A stretch of 64,000 nucleotides of DNA, taken from Neodontobutis hainanensis (Eukaryota; Chordata; Actinopteri; Gobiiformes; Odontobutidae). Positions 38,401-52,006 of this stretch are shown here, in pieces. The first letter of the stretch is position 1. Each line of letters starts with the position of its first letter. Below the pieces are notes generated by a model. It did not search any database, had not been told where the DNA came from, and saw only the letters and a program-made list of their open reading frames with translations. The position numbers and the translations under genes are program-made. The DNA is taken from NCBI GenBank assembly GCA_024349245.1, contig JALDNG010000431.1, forward strand, positions 62,001 through 126,000, written 5' to 3'.

Positions 38401-38834
38401 TTTCATCGATTAAAATTTAGAAATTATAATCCAAACGACGAAATATTTCAAAAATATGTGATTCCACCTGTTAAGCCGGTGAACCGTTTCTATGTTTTTG
38501 AATTTAGTTAAAGATTATGTGGGGGAATTCATCGAAAATTCGAAATCTTTTAGCAATTTTAAGAACGAGCTGGCAAGCTTTTATTTATTAATCACAGGAC
38601 ATAAATGCGCTTGCTCCTAAAAAGATTGACTGGTCTAACAATGTTTTTACTTCAGGGATTTCAAGCGGCTAATTCAAGACAAGCTTGAAAAATTGGATCG
38701 CCGAACGCAGCATGCAATCAATGACTTAGTGTGTATATCAAATTTTGTTGACAGATGATAAATATAAAAATAAAGACAGCGAATTTTTTGGTGTTTCCAT
38801 CGACTCATTAACTAGGGAAACAACAAACGAATAA
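38401..38834 (+). CDS. Unassigned multi-exon gene; weak likeness to ATP synthase subunit d
   Basis: Approximate extent. Exon-like pieces: PNDEIFQKYVIPPVKPVNRF near 38431-38490, then either WGNSSKIRNLLAILRTSWQ or, in another frame, EFIENSKSFSNFKNELASFY. Next comes NALAPKKIDW, joined by a clean 23-nt intron (GTCTAACA..ACTTCAG) to DFKRLIQDKLEKLDRRTQHA, then a DDKYKNKDSEFFG piece ending TAA at about 38834. The IDW motif after a short helix and the later DKY recall mitochondrial ATP synthase subunit d ('AIDWAYYK...EDKY'), but that is a guess. Two joins are unsolved. Confidence 0.3.
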
Positions 38835-39447
38835 TCTTACATTATTTAAAATTTGATGAAATCTTATATTCAAATTTGCACTTTTGTTAGCTTGGGAATT
38901 GTGTTATTTTTCTCTCGAGGAAGATTTGAGCGCGTGCCTTAAATACTTAATCATTTTCATTTTCCATTTATTCCCAATTTTAGTTTGTACTTGACGCGCG
39001 TTTTATGTTAAAAAATTGAACAATTATTTCGCTTAAATATGGATTACCTCGTAGTTTTATGCCACAAGCGTTTATCATATGTATTTTAATTCATATTTCC
39101 ATTTTAAAAATCTTTATATTTTAGTGAAAGGTTGTCTTTTTGGGATACCCATTTGGTGGGAAGCGTAGTTTTGTCTTCATCGTGCTCATACTTATCGCCT
39201 ATTGGTTAAATTTTAATGATTAAAGATAATGAATTTTTGGTATACGTCAATTTATCAATGGCGAAATAAAATGAATTTTTAATAATGTACTTTGATCAAT
39301 TTTAGCCACATAAAATCCCGGTCATAAACTCTGAAGTGAGAATTTCATTTATAGACTGAATTTTTGTTAATTCGTGTGAAGTAGATTTCTAAGAATTGCA
39401 ATTTTTAATGAATATAAAAATGTCATTATTTTTGTTTCATTATTGTA
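38835..39447. other. No gene called
   Basis: AT-rich. A 33-codon minus-strand frame near 39125-39225 (PIGDKYEHDEDKTTLPTKWV) looks coding but stands alone. Confidence 0.35.
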
Positions 39448-39680
39448 GTATGTTTACCGAAGGGTTTAACATTTATAATAATACAAGTGCTCAAAACGAA
39501 TTTTTCAAATATTGAGGAAAGCGGAATTTACATGTGTGAAGTAAAGGGAATTATTATATAAACTAATACAGTTGGCAGCTTAACTTTTGAATGGGATCAA
39601 ATTTGGTTATTTGAGTCAACTTTGATTGCTTCTTTGTTAAAAAGTTTGGGAATAAATATAAAAATAGGGCGTTAAGTTTT
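39448..39680 (+). CDS. Possible immunoglobulin-like domain fragment
   Basis: An open stretch after a TTGTAG acceptor includes NFSNIEESGIYMCEVKG. This is the classic 'x(E/D)SGxYxCxV' motif around the second cysteine of Ig domains. After one in-frame TAA at about 39561 the same frame continues as SLTFEWDQIWLFESTLIASL and stops at about 39680. The first Cys and Trp of an Ig fold are not visible upstream, so this is either one exon of a larger gene or chance. Confidence 0.25.
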
Positions 39681-42600
39681 ATAATTATTTTTATATAAAT
39701 TTTTAAAGACAGTCCTTTACGTAGATGGTTTCAATAATATGAAATCTGTAACCGCGCAGACTCAAGTTATAAAAATAATATAATCAACTTTCGCACAATA
39801 AATATTTACCTTTTAAGTTAAAAAACGCCTTTGTGCTGACTATACTTAGTCATGATAATCTTAATATTTTGATATCAAGAGAGCGCAAATTTTAACAATC
39901 CATTTTTTTCAAACTATTGTTTCGATTGCCGTTTAGACAACTTTCTTACTTTCTGAGGAATTAATCGACATTTTCGAGAATACTCGCAAATAATGACAAG
40001 ATGAGCTTAGCCATTTCAATATTTGGTTGTTATTTTAATTTTGAATATTTTTATCAACATGAATAATTTTTAAAAGTTGGATAATAGCAATAAGGTAAAA
40101 TTTTACCAAACTTACCAAGTATTTTTTTCAACTAGCATTTCAATAAAACACGGTAGTTGGAGATGTTGAGATTAGAGCCGTAAAATGTTTCTATTATTAG
40201 AGTAGAAAGTTAGAACATAAGAGTTTTTTACACTAGATTCAATAAAATAAGGTTGAATAACACTGACTATTAGCTGGCTACGCTATCCTCCACAAAAGAT
40301 CTAAGAAGGAAGATAATCAACGTTTTTAAGGTATGACAAGATATAATGATGAAATTAAAACTATTGTTTGTGATAGACAGATGTTCATCGCACGAGGATA
40401 GCTTGTTGAATCATGAAAGACAGATCTGAAAAGATTGATCGATTCAGATTTCTAGTTCTCTATCGGTTATTTTTAAAGTACAAAAAATAGCAGCCGAGAC
40501 ATTTTAAGCATGAATAACAAGTAATTTCTTAATTGGTATTTGACACGTTGTCTATATGGTAATAATTAGAAGTATTTTTAAATGTTTAATATAGACCTAT
40601 TTCAAATCGATCTAATATTTATGGCTTTAGGAGATAAATAAGCAATATTACACACTAAATTATATTGCTCGTGTGGTTAAACCACCGTACTGTGGAGTGC
40701 ATACATGGTTTGTATGGACTAGTTTTAGAATAATTTCACAAATAAAATCTTCCCATAATTAATATGGGAAATAAATTCAGCGAGATTTTTCCACGAGCTT
40801 TTAAATGTTATAAACACATCACCCGATATTCCTTTTATTAAATTCTTAAAAAGTTTTGATCCCATTAAAATAATAAAGAATCTTTCAATCAGGTGAATAA
40901 AAATTCAACCAATTTATCTATTTTATACTTTTAGCCACCATGTTAAGCAGATAAAACTGAAAACAACATTGTTCGCATGCGCAGAAACAGTAATCGTGTT
41001 GACATGCCTCGAAATTTTTGTAAATCTACATAAAAATGCCTAAATTTTAATATTTGTAGTATCTGGAGAAAATTTATTTTACGCGTGATATCTTTACCGG
41101 ATTTATAAAATCATCCTTTTGTTAATATTTTGATGCGTTTTATACGAACAAGTTTTCATCGAATGGATGATTTTTAAATGAAATCGTTGAATATTATTGA
41201 AAGATTTATTTGTTAATTTAATTTTGACAAATTAATGAACAGGGTTCACATTTGCAAAAAACGCAACCAAAGATTTTATTCTTCAACTCTGGTATTTTAT
41301 ATGAACTATATCTAAGTATAAGTAAAAGAGTTTTCTATATCTAATTTAACAGTACTTAATTGAGTAAGTGTAACTGTGACTTCATACTTGGTAGTGGGAT
41401 AGGTTTTTAACCTGTCCAAGAAATTAAAACGACTCAAAGCTTAACTCATCAAAAGATAGAAAATAATTTCGTCGATTTGTTAAAATATTTTAAAAGGTAC
41501 AACTATTTGAGATTCTTCAATATTTTCCTCCATTATGGGTTTTTATATTAACATTTTACCACTCTCAGTTTTAATTTCATTCTGGTAAAATTTCCATATT
41601 TGACAAGTTTGTCCCTTATTTAAAATGAATTCTAAGTTGATCCGAGATAATATTATCAAGTTATACTTTTATATTACATCGGTATGTCAGGACTTTATAA
41701 TTTAGACTTCCGGTAAATATTTAAAGGATTAATTCCCGAAATTAATGACAATAAGATTATAAAAATTTTAATGTTAAATTATCCTTTAAAATTAAATTGA
41801 ATGTGAAATTCATGCAAGGTATTTTATACCTTAAAATAAGAAAGCGCAATCCTAATTAATTTTATGTTGACATGAAATATTCGGATGTTGAAAACTTATA
41901 AGCCGACAGGGCCGCCTCGGAAGACTGGAAAAATTCCAATTTGAAAGAATTACCGAATATTTTATGATATAACCATGTCTTAGCTCGAATTTCCGACACT
42001 TATAATCTGCTAACCTTGAAATTAGACCAACGGTTTGGAGGTCTGGGTACTCGTATGTTTTTTAATGGTATTTTGAGAATACCTCATTCTTCCCAAAAAA
42101 TATGTGAATATAAAATGAGCACTCAGAATAATTGAGCCAAGGAAAGATCTGAAACGTTAGACTATATTATAAGAACTGAAAATTACAAATTTTTACCATG
42201 AGAAACTATTTTTGGGAAATCCGGATGAGTCAAGCTCGTGGGACATTTTTCAAAGGGGCTAGCATATATTTATGCCCTCCAGTGAAGCCCTGGTCGTTGC
42301 GCTCTTCTCGTAGCACCCTTTTCAATTTTGATTTGTTATTGAGTATTGTGACCTCTCATTCGCTTAAACTCTTACTCTTATCATCCCATAAGTAATGCCC
42401 AAGTTTTATGGCATTAGTACGTTGTGTTCACATGAGAAGCTATTATATTACTATCTTTTGAAGGCGAAAGCCACGCTCCATTTTTGAAACAAAACATCAC
42501 ATATCTCAATTGAAGTCTAAATTGCGTTTTTGCTGTTTATTTACATTTTTACATTCATTAAATGTAATGACATTTCAACGACTATCCCATTCCTAGAAAT

Positions 42601-42887
42601 GAAAATTCAAAAATCTTTCAATTAAAAAATAATATGTAATGAGTAAAACCACATCATAATGAACGTTCATATTTTCTATTTACTTTAATCTCCTCTAACT
42701 CATGTATAATTTTGGCACTTTTCCACCTATCTGTTAGAAAACAAATGCCGACGAACATAAAATCATTTATCACGATCCTTGAAGTATAAAGAGGGCATTC
42801 ACTCAAAATTCTTATTCAGTGTTTATAAATCAGAATTCTGTTGGTAAATGAATATCAATGAAAATGTCTATATTTTTTTAGATTTTA
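39681..42887. other. No gene called
   Basis: AT-rich. The 65-codon frame at 42198-42395 sits in a GC-richer patch open on the plus strand, with no recognised motif. Nothing else supported. Confidence 0.4.
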
Positions 42888-43098
42888 ATGGTTTATAAGA
42901 TTCGAGCACGGAAAGATGTTCAGATATTTCAAAAAATTTCAGATGCCACGTGTATTGTTAAGAATGAAACAACTGCACGCAACACCGTTATTACTTAAAT
43001 TAAAAATGATAGAACGCTCATCTACGAAGTTACACCGCTTTATGACTAAACTTTCTGGTGATCATATTTCGAGCTGCAAAAAATTAAATAAAAATTAG
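42888..43098 (+). CDS. Unassigned coding-like block
   Basis: Two overlapping plus-strand frames are open: one starting MVYKIRARKDVQIFQKISDA and one from 42916 of 60 codons (MFRYFKKFQMPRVLLRMKQL...), basic and ending TAG. Only one can be right and no motif decides. Low-AT codon use suggests at least part is an exon. Confidence 0.2.
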
Positions 43099-43212
43099 AA
43101 TAAATAAACGTTACCACAGAAAATATCCCCACACCCTAAATTATTAAGGTTACTTGACGTTCTGTATAACCAATTCGTTTAAAGTACATAATCAAGCCGG
43201 TCTATTCAATTA

Positions 43213-43354
43213 CATGAACCTGGAGATTTTTCAGGAGAGTTTCGAGGGTTCAACACTGCGTTAATTTATTTAAGAAGATTCATAAGTGGATTCAATTTGT
43301 ATTCTTGAGAAGGACGATGGCGATATAGAGCATGAAGTGTCAAACCTAGATTAA
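43213..43354 (+). CDS. Unassigned coding-like block
   Basis: Reads HEPGDFSGEFRGFNTALIYL then RRFISGFNLYS, and in a second frame EKDDGDIEHEVSNLD to a TAA. The frame change between them is not explained by a missing homopolymer base or a clean tiny intron. No family recognised. Confidence 0.2.
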
Positions 43355-46300
43355 ATCAAATTAAATATATCAAAATATTTTATAATAAAATCAATTCAAG
43401 TATCTGGTCCTTTTTTATCATTTGTTACACCTATTATGAGCGAAGTTTTTCTGAAAAGTTTCCCGCTTTAAAACAATTCGACCGAATTACAGCATTCTCG
43501 CCAAGATTTTATTCATGGATCTAGTAATTAAACACGGTGAGTTGAATTTAACCCCCTTACTTATCGAATAAATTATTCTCGATCAAAGATATAATGACTT
43601 CATAACAACATGCTATTTATATTGTTTTTCTGATTAAATTGTGACGATAACAATTTTTCATTTAAACTGTGAAAGAACTAGCTGAATCACTAAAACTTGA
43701 TAAATTTCCAAAAAGGCACCTTTTAAATGCCAACATTATCAAAATAAAGACCTGAGTTGAAATTATAATCTATAAAGTTAAATGATTTATTGAAAATTTG
43801 TCAAGAGTCAGGAAACTTTTAATCCACTTCCTTTCCTGAATCGCGGTTTTTAAAATTAAGCGTTTTAAACAGCGTTAATATAGTTCATATCATGTAAAAT
43901 GTTATGATAAAATTGTATGCTAAAAAAGTTACTATTCCGAATTTTAACCGTTTTAATGTCTTTTACTATTTAAAATATCATTCTATGTTGTTTAGGTGAA
44001 TATTAAATTTAAATTTTGAGTTGGCGGGATTTTGACCTTGGCTTGAAAAAAATTACCCTGTAAGTTCCCATGAAATTCGCCGCAAAAAACAGAATTTTCT
44101 CTAATTAAGTCGGTACAGTCAATTATTATTTTGGATAAAGTGTATTTTAAGATTATACATCTTATTTGCATTGATAGTTTTCTCATCTTAAATCATTTTT
44201 AATTTAATAATTTTTGCCATTATGAATAATAAAATGCATATGTAATAATTAAAAGTACTGGTAGCAGCTAGGTATTCATCCAGATAAAATTAGAAGTGAA
44301 TCCAACTTGAATTTAATGGTTTCTCGAAAGCCGTCGTTATTATGAGACGTATAATTTTTTGATAATGAGAAGAACTAAAAAACATGATTCGGTGGATTTA
44401 ATTGAACAATCAAGTGAGATTAATTTGATATTTTCAACACATTTAATTCTTAAAATCATATGTTTGTATTTTTTATTTGTTGTTTTTTATTGAAATTCTG
44501 TATAAATTAAATTCACTGTGATATAATTTGCATACATATCTTCTTTTTATTCCAGATCAATGCATACGATTGTTGATAATTCTGTTTGTAGAGCTTTTGT
44601 GCTTATTGTTTGTCAATACTAACTCTAGGTAGTGTCTGGATTCATCATCCATATTTTTATTGATCATGACTTTGTAAAAACTAAAAAAGTTAAAAAATTC
44701 AAGCGTTATTACTGCTATGCGGATATTTTAGTTAACTCATAAAAATCTGATACCTTTTGTTTTAAAATCAGTTTGTTAAATTCGTCCTCTCGTATACAGC
44801 TCATAAATTTGATGTATAATCTATCATCACGTGAAATATTTGGAAATCAGAAAAGATAAAGTTTATTAAAACCAAAATATTGAATTTAGCTGTTAGAAAA
44901 TAAAATACGGGTTAAAATATGGAAATATACTCAATTTATATATTAGTTCGAAACAAGTTTATACTTTTCGGGTATATTAACAATTTAAACAGTTTATACA
45001 TTTTACTTTTTTCGTGGAGTTAGCTTATACACGCCAAGTATTTAATAAATTTGGCTTTTTGCCCAAATAGTACCTCTTAGTACGCTACACCGTTGAAACT
45101 TTATTGGTCTTTGAAATCATTCTTGTTGGTATGAACCATAATAAAAACGTTTCTAACTGGGAAAGGGTAAATAGACCCGAATTATATCTTCATTTTTTTC
45201 TAAACTAGGCATACAGTCTCATCCAGACTGTAAGAAGGTTATGCTATTGAAATTCAGAATGCCATAAATCTTATAAGCATTATAACTTTCGGAGCTTGGC
45301 ATTGTCAAATTCTTGATTCAGAACTGATTAATTCCAAATATTAAAAGTTTAAAATAGTGCATAGGATTTTCAATTTAACGGAGAACACCGTATGTTTCAC
45401 AAATATTTGAATTCTTCCATAATTTAAACATAATAAAGTTAAATTTATTTTTTCTGATTATGACAAGGGTAAAAATTGTGATATTAAGAAAAAACATACA
45501 AATTATGTTTCTGGAAATAATATATCTTTGATATGAAAAGGCCGAATTCTGATTCTCGTGACTATTAATTCATGAACTAACGACAGTAATTGTTTTAAGT
45601 GATGTTTCGTTTGAATAATTCATCAGTACGATCACGAAAAAGTCAAAACACACTCATTGAGAGGAAATAATTTTATCGTGTGTAATTTTAAGTGATCAAA
45701 AAGTTTGTCTGTAAAATGTAATTTCACAAATACCAGAAAATATGGACATTCTTATTCACGTATATTTTATGTTCAATTTGAATTTTAATTAAAATGGTTT
45801 CACACAGAATGAAAATCGAGTTTATCAGGCTTTCTTTTTGTGAATAATTTTTTATTGCCAAAATTTCTACATTATTTATATTTCACGGTCTAGTTGTTCT
45901 CCTCACTGAGGTGTCATTTATGTTAATTGAGGAATATATTCACTACAGATAGTTGATTTTCGGGATAAAAATTTGATGGTAAAGTTATGTGTAGAATATT
46001 GAAGAGTGGTGAACCGAAATATATAGTTTTGGTACAAAATTTGGATATAAATTAAAAATTTTAATATTTCGCCTTTACGTACATAACGTCAAGCTCAAAA
46101 CATATTTTAAATTGTTGAATTCGATTTCTACATATTTTTAATAAAATTTTTGTTATTATTCTATCATTCTGCAAATCTAATGTTTTGCGCAGGATTAATA
46201 GTTGAACGCGTAAAAGCTGAAAATTACAATTTTGTTGTCGTTGAGATAAATTGAAAAAGATTTAAAATTTGCGACGTTATACAAACTGGATAAAAAATAC

Positions 46301-46628
46301 TCTTAAAATGTTACGGTATCATATGATAAAAAGATCTAGAGGATATTGAATAAAAGCGTCAATCTACGAGATGACAAAATACTTTTCGGTAAACTTAAAA
46401 GTAAACATTATTTTGACCTTAATAATTCAAAGATACTGAGATTTAAAGTTGTAATATCAAAACAATAGGTTTTTCTGAAAAGGTTTCTTGCCTAATCTTG
46501 AGGTTAACTTTTCAAATTTGACACGGTGATACAAGAATTTGAAAAAAGAGTAAAATTATATTAAGGTGAGCGAAAATGATCATCATTAAAAGTTAGCCTA
46601 AATTTTAAATATTTAATCTATTCGAAGT
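43355..46628. other. No gene seen
   Basis: AT-rich. A 64-codon minus-strand frame at 43992-44186 has no motif. Nothing else supported. Confidence 0.45.
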
Positions 46629-47298
46629 TTTCTAACGAGCCAGTTACTAAATTAAGAAGAAAAATCTGGGAGGCCTATGATGAGGAGCGTCATGAATAAT
46701 TCTGCCTCTGTTAAATTTTATCATTGAATTTGTTCTCATAATTACATTCAATCTATTTCAACTACCTCGACAAAATAAAGATAAAAATTTTTTAAATGGT
46801 GCTGCAAATATTCGGAACTGTATATAATAACGATTACGCCAAAATTCTCTTTGTTTAAATATTTTAAGGGAATTACTTAAGTCTTGCCAGGATGTTATGA
46901 AGTTCACAATGAAGATATAAAAAGGAAAAAGCCGAACATGTTGAAATTAAATGTTAGTTAATTCTCTTATAATTATTTTCCGGTGGAGGAAACTACCAAC
47001 TTTCTAAAGCATAGATCCTTTTTGATTTGGGTGTCAGACAAGTGAACTCGAAAACAACACAACATATTCAGTTCATGAGTATGCGTTTGAAAATTTAATA
47101 TTTTTATGAGTACCATTTACTGTTATTTATGAAAGTAAAGTTGTAAATGAATTCAAATTATCTGAAAATGTGCGTAAAGGGAAGGAACTGCAGCAGCTTT
47201 CAATGATAATGAGTGAAAGAATCAAGAATATAAGTGTGGTTTTGTTTCACGGTTTCACTCTTAATAATCAGGCTTATTTTTATTCAGAATCAACATGA
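46629..47298 (+). CDS. Unassigned multi-exon gene
   Basis: The best exon is 47111-47298: VPFTVIYESKVVNEFKLSEN, then KGKELQQLSMIMSERIKNIS and VVLFHGFTLNNQAYFYSEST to a TGA, 62 open codons. A 32-nt GTATGCGT..TATGAG intron (47079-47110) joins it in frame to LFDLGVRQVNSKTTQHIQFM. Upstream, separate open pieces (FSNEPVTKLRRKIWEAYDEE near 46629-46700, GCYEVHNEDIKRKKPNML near 46890-46945) may be earlier exons. Composition is clearly coding. I do not recognise the family. Confidence 0.4.
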
Positions 47299-48191
47299 TT
47301 ATAATCTATGTTACGAAAATTTCAACGAATTTCTCAGTTTTTGTTTATATGAACATAAATTTGTTCATGTAAAGTTTTCAATCATCATCTTTTTGTGATG
47401 AATAATTATCATACATGTGGCAATTTTTATTTCATACAAATGATGGTGTTGTCGCCTATACATTAACAACTCATTATTAAGAGTTGCATCTAATTTAGCA
47501 CGACTATGGTTTATGTTAGTTTGTTTGGGTTTTTGCATGAATTTAAATTAAACAGAAAGTTGACTTATGTTTTGTCTCGTAGCGATATACAACTAGCTTT
47601 TAGGAGTGACCTACAAACCTGGAAACAATCGGCTTGATCGGCAAATCTTGTCAACGAATAACTGATTATGAATATTCCTCATAAACATGTTAAAAAGAGT
47701 TTATGTTGGGAATATTTTATGCTCGTGGCGAAAGAAAACAAGATTTGTTGAAATTTTTGTTCACTCAAGAAGCGGCTAAATTTTAAAATTAGAAGGGTTG
47801 AGAAAGTTACAAGCCAGAGGATTCCTTCTATCTCAGAATATGGTTTTGTCATATAACATGTAGAAAAAGTAATTAAGTAAAAACTGGCAGGCTTCGATAC
47901 AGTGAAATAATCTTTTGACAAAATTATCGAAGTTTTTACTACAATCTCGGAAATGACTCATCAAGTCTAAAGATAAGTATCAACTAAAATCAATGAAAAA
48001 ATGGTCTAGTATGCCAGGATATAAAAATATTTTTGTTTCAACCTGAATCAGCCAAAATTTTATAATGTGAAGAAACTTAGAAATTAAACTGTTTCAGACG
48101 CTACTCGTTTCCACACATCGAAATATCGTGAAATAGATAACCAATAGATGTTGAATTAAACACAAAATTTACTCAGTCAAACCATTCTATT
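47299..48191. other. No gene called
   Basis: AT-rich. An 80-codon minus-strand frame at 47679-47921 is rich in Phe, Leu and Ser as expected by chance; not called. Confidence 0.4.
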
Positions 48192-48360
48192 CTGGAGCAA
48201 GGAGGAGGTAAACGTTTCAGGGCTTCTTTCGAATATGGATTTTAAGTACACGTGCCTTATCGACACCCTTTCGTTGTGTATTCACCAGTAATCTGGTAGT
48301 GTAAGATTTTCACTCACTAAAACCCTCACACTCTCCTCCTCCCTTTTGGCCAACCTTACC
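48192..48360 (-). repeat. Dispersed repeat, copy B
   Basis: Read on the minus strand it begins GGTAAGGTTGGCC and shares the ggttttagtgagtgaaa block and flanking purine runs with copy A at 37435-37630. The two copies are inverted relative to each other about 10.6 kb apart and clearly diverged. No coding potential. Confidence 0.6.
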
Positions 48361-49626
48361 TTGAGACATTGGTTCTTTGACTAAGCCAATTCATTGCGCG
48401 AAGCACTCTCTCAAGGAAGCGGATAGGTGAATCGAATGAAGGTCATAAGCGTGTCTGAAAACAACTTAAATGTTTTAATTTTTCACGATAATGCCAGGCA
48501 CCTTGAAATCGTGATGTTCATGATTTTAAGATCTTAATGATTAAAATATTCAAATATTTTGGATAGATGAAGAAAAAAAGTGAATGCTTGAGTTTATTTT
48601 CCGACATGTTGACAAATAATTTAGTTCAAATGAAGGAGAAAAGTTGCGAGTGTTCCTATATGATAAACTATACTAAAATTGACCTTTGTTTGGTTCTTAT
48701 GCTAAATTTGTCGAACTATCCGATATCGATATTCATACTGAATAAAATACGCTTAATCATATATGTTTATGAATAAAAAATTATTTATGACTCAAATCGT
48801 TTGCTTGGATTTCTTGTTTAACATCAAAATCTTACATGGATTCCTGAGACAATATATCTTCTGGCTGGAATGCCACTTGTAAATTCAAGTTCGAAAGTCA
48901 TAAGAGTTGTTTTGCTATTCGCAGTAAATTACTGACTTTGATTCCAAAGTCAAATAGGTATTCTTATTCACATCTTTCATTGAATCAAACAGATGAGATT
49001 TTGATCTTTTACCTCATGTTTCAGGACGTATTATCTGATAAGGGAAAGACCTTGAGCGCACATCGTTGATCTAACACGATAAGAATACACAAGATTCTAG
49101 ACGGTTAAAAAGTAATAAGGCATTTTACTCTCCACCTTAAAGATAAAATTTCACAATAATCCATGAATTATTTTTTTGAGATTTTATCAAACGCTGTTTT
49201 ACTACATGCAATCGTATCCTATTATCATCAAAGATAAAACATACTGTTTCAGAATTTGTTTATTATCAGGAACTTGACATATCGAATGATAAAAATATAT
49301 CAACGATAAATTTTAAAATCTTGATATATATTTTGATGGTACAGCGCATGAGTTATAACCATGTTGCCATTAAGCTTCTTAGAGGAAACGATCAAGTCTT
49401 TAACATTTTTACTTTTTCAATTCAAATATATCAGCTTTTGAATGATCAAAAACACAATCATACTCTCAAAACTCATAAAAAATTACATACCCTGAATTTT
49501 TAAATCTTTTCTTTTCAAAAGAGAGCATGAAATTATTTTTTAAAAGCACTTCATAAACACTTGAATTATAAACATAAAATATTCATTGTGTTTACTGATG
49601 ATAATTAATAATTAAATATCCACAAA
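48361..49626. other. No gene called
   Basis: AT-rich. A 60-codon plus-strand frame at 49321-49503 is not supported by a motif. Confidence 0.4.
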
Positions 49627-49920
49627 TTATACTTTCGTCATCCTTAGTTTGTCGTTGTATTCTAAGACTCTGTAATAGATGTCTTAGTCACCACTTGGAG
49701 TAAAAATTAAGATTGCGATGGCCAGTTTCCCCTATAATTATATTCTATAGTATCTTATAACTAAAAATATCTTAAACCTCTGTTTTGACGAACCGGGGAG
49801 AGGAGCTAAGGTACACTCTTTTCCCATCTTCTTTATCAATTGCGCGAGCTCGAAGAAAATATTCTCGTATAAAGTGAGAAAGTGTTGATTTTTTATCTTA
49901 AATTTATCTGCATTTGCTTC
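49627..49920 (-). CDS. Unassigned 3' exons
   Basis: A minus-strand exon begins after a CTTTTGTAG acceptor with EANADKFKIKNQHFLTLYEN, then FFELAQLIKKMGKECTLAPL and PGSSKQR. After a probable intron (30 nt would be in frame, ending ATTATAG) it continues as KLAIAILIFTPSGD and DIYYRVLEYNDKLRMTKV to a TAA; one in-frame TAA between the last two pieces is unexplained. Codon use is clearly coding. No family recognised; upstream exons expected. Confidence 0.4.
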
Positions 49921-52006
49921 CTACAAAAGCTTATGAAGATAAGATCTGGCTTATGGGAACCAACGGCTAGTTACAAGTAGAGGTGAAGAAAAAATAGATT
50001 TAGGTGCTGTTTTCTTCGAATTGTTGGATTTTTATCCTCTTTAATTCATGTTTTTCTTGATTTTAATTGATGTTTTATCATTTTTTATGAAAAATATTCA
50101 AAATATATCGTGAGCGTAATTCGCTTTCATTCCAACTAGCCAAAATCAGACATATGCACCATTATAGGTCAGTAATAAACATTGGAATAATTTCATAAAA
50201 AGCGACATAAAAAATGTTAAAATTGCTAATTTAAATGAGAATCATTAAAAATATTGCGAGGGGTTTTCTCATCTTTAATTAAATTATTTTTTATCAAATC
50301 CAGAAATAAATGTACAAATTTTATTTGAACATGTTTCTATAACCTGCGTGTTAAAAGTGATTTTGGCCATTAATAACCTTCAATTATGTATACTTATGAA
50401 AGATGCTTACTATTAATGAAACTCTAAATTCAAAAATGAAAAATACTTGTAGATTATACAGTGGTAGTTTTTGAAACCGATCATTGCCGTTTATTTCCGA
50501 ATATTGTTAAGCCTGCAAATTCAAAGACGTTATTCTCTTCTCTTGATGTAAATGGTCAAGATTTGAAATCTTTATAGATTAGATATTTATAACTGGTCAA
50601 ATAAAACAGAGTTACACTTTTTGATGTTGTTATTCAAACATTTCTATACCCTTCGTCTTTATTGAAATGACCATACTTGTTTTGTTGTTGAATTTTTTTA
50701 ACGATATAAAAATATATCACCTAATTGAATTTAAATTTAGCATTGTTAAATTTTTTATTTTGAATATTACCCAAATAGGAATTCCGTCAACGCAATTCTC
50801 AATCTGAACGTATATAAATGTAAATTTTGAAAATTTTTGGCTTGTTAAACCCTTCATTTCTTATAATCAATGAAAATTTTATAATGACAATAAGGCGACT
50901 GACATTTTAATCATGATTCTGTATCTTAAAAATATTTTAAAAGATAAATACCATGTTCATCCCTAAAAATTCCATATTTTGATCATTTCATAAAGAATTC
51001 TTAAAATGGAAAAAAATCAGACACAGAAAGTGTTTTAAAATATATAAATATTATTTTGTTTGTGCACCGATTAATGAACTTAAAAGTGTGTTGGTTGAAT
51101 TTTTTGATTTTTGAGAAAAAGTCGACATTGTATTCAAGACAGGATGAAAGAAATACCAAAAATAAGATTAATTTGGTGTGATATTTTTCCAAACTCCAAA
51201 ACTATTAAATGGTGTTTTAATGGCAAAATTAATATCCCAAAACCATTTTAATCATGCGTAGCTATCAAAACATCTTTGATAGGTTTTCAGAACCAAAGTG
51301 TTGCCGAAAATTTTATGTGAACAGTCGTGACATAAAAGTTGGTTTAATGCCTAACTACTTGTCATATGAGATTACTTAACAGAATAATGTGAAGCCTAAC
51401 ATCTTAAATATAAAGGTACAAACAGTCTCAAAGATATTTTTAGATGAAAACTAAATTATAGGTTTGAGTATAAATTTTACACATACCAATTAAGTCAAAA
51501 ATTTTAAATTTATATTATTCTATGAAATGGGTAATTTATTAGATATTCATAAACTCAAACTTTAATTTATTGTCATCCATTTTTGGATTTTGAGTTGAAT
51601 GCTCTGTCTAACCTAACTGAGTGGGTTCACAAAATCCTGAACACATGATCGAAAAGGAGTTTAGCTTTTTCCAAAAGTTTTATGACTTGAAAAATCTTGT
51701 CAAAATAAATATGCGATAATTGATATTATACGCTATGTCATCGTGAATACAACTTATTATTCGTATATCAACAGAAAAAAACTCAATTTTAATGTTTTTA
51801 TCTGAATTAATGTGGCGCAATATTATGTCACTTAAACTATCACTAAATTCAAAAGAAAACTTTAATGACAGTATAAAAATAATTCACATTTTATATTTCT
51901 ATGATATTATACACAGAAAAATCACGGTACTATAAAATTATCCACATAACACACCTATTAGAAATCATAAATATATAACATCGATATTTTGAAATTTCGA
52001 AACATC
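49921..52006. other. No gene called
   Basis: AT-rich. The 63-codon minus-strand frame at 51001-51192 starts like a signal peptide but is composed almost wholly of AT-driven residues; not called. Confidence 0.4.

Noticed and set aside
47679..47921. 80-codon minus-strand open frame
   Set aside because: Rich in Phe, Leu, Ser and Lys as expected by chance; no motif or exon context.
51001..51192. Possible secreted peptide on the minus strand
   Set aside because: The hydrophobic start is typical of chance frames in AT-rich DNA and nothing supports the rest.
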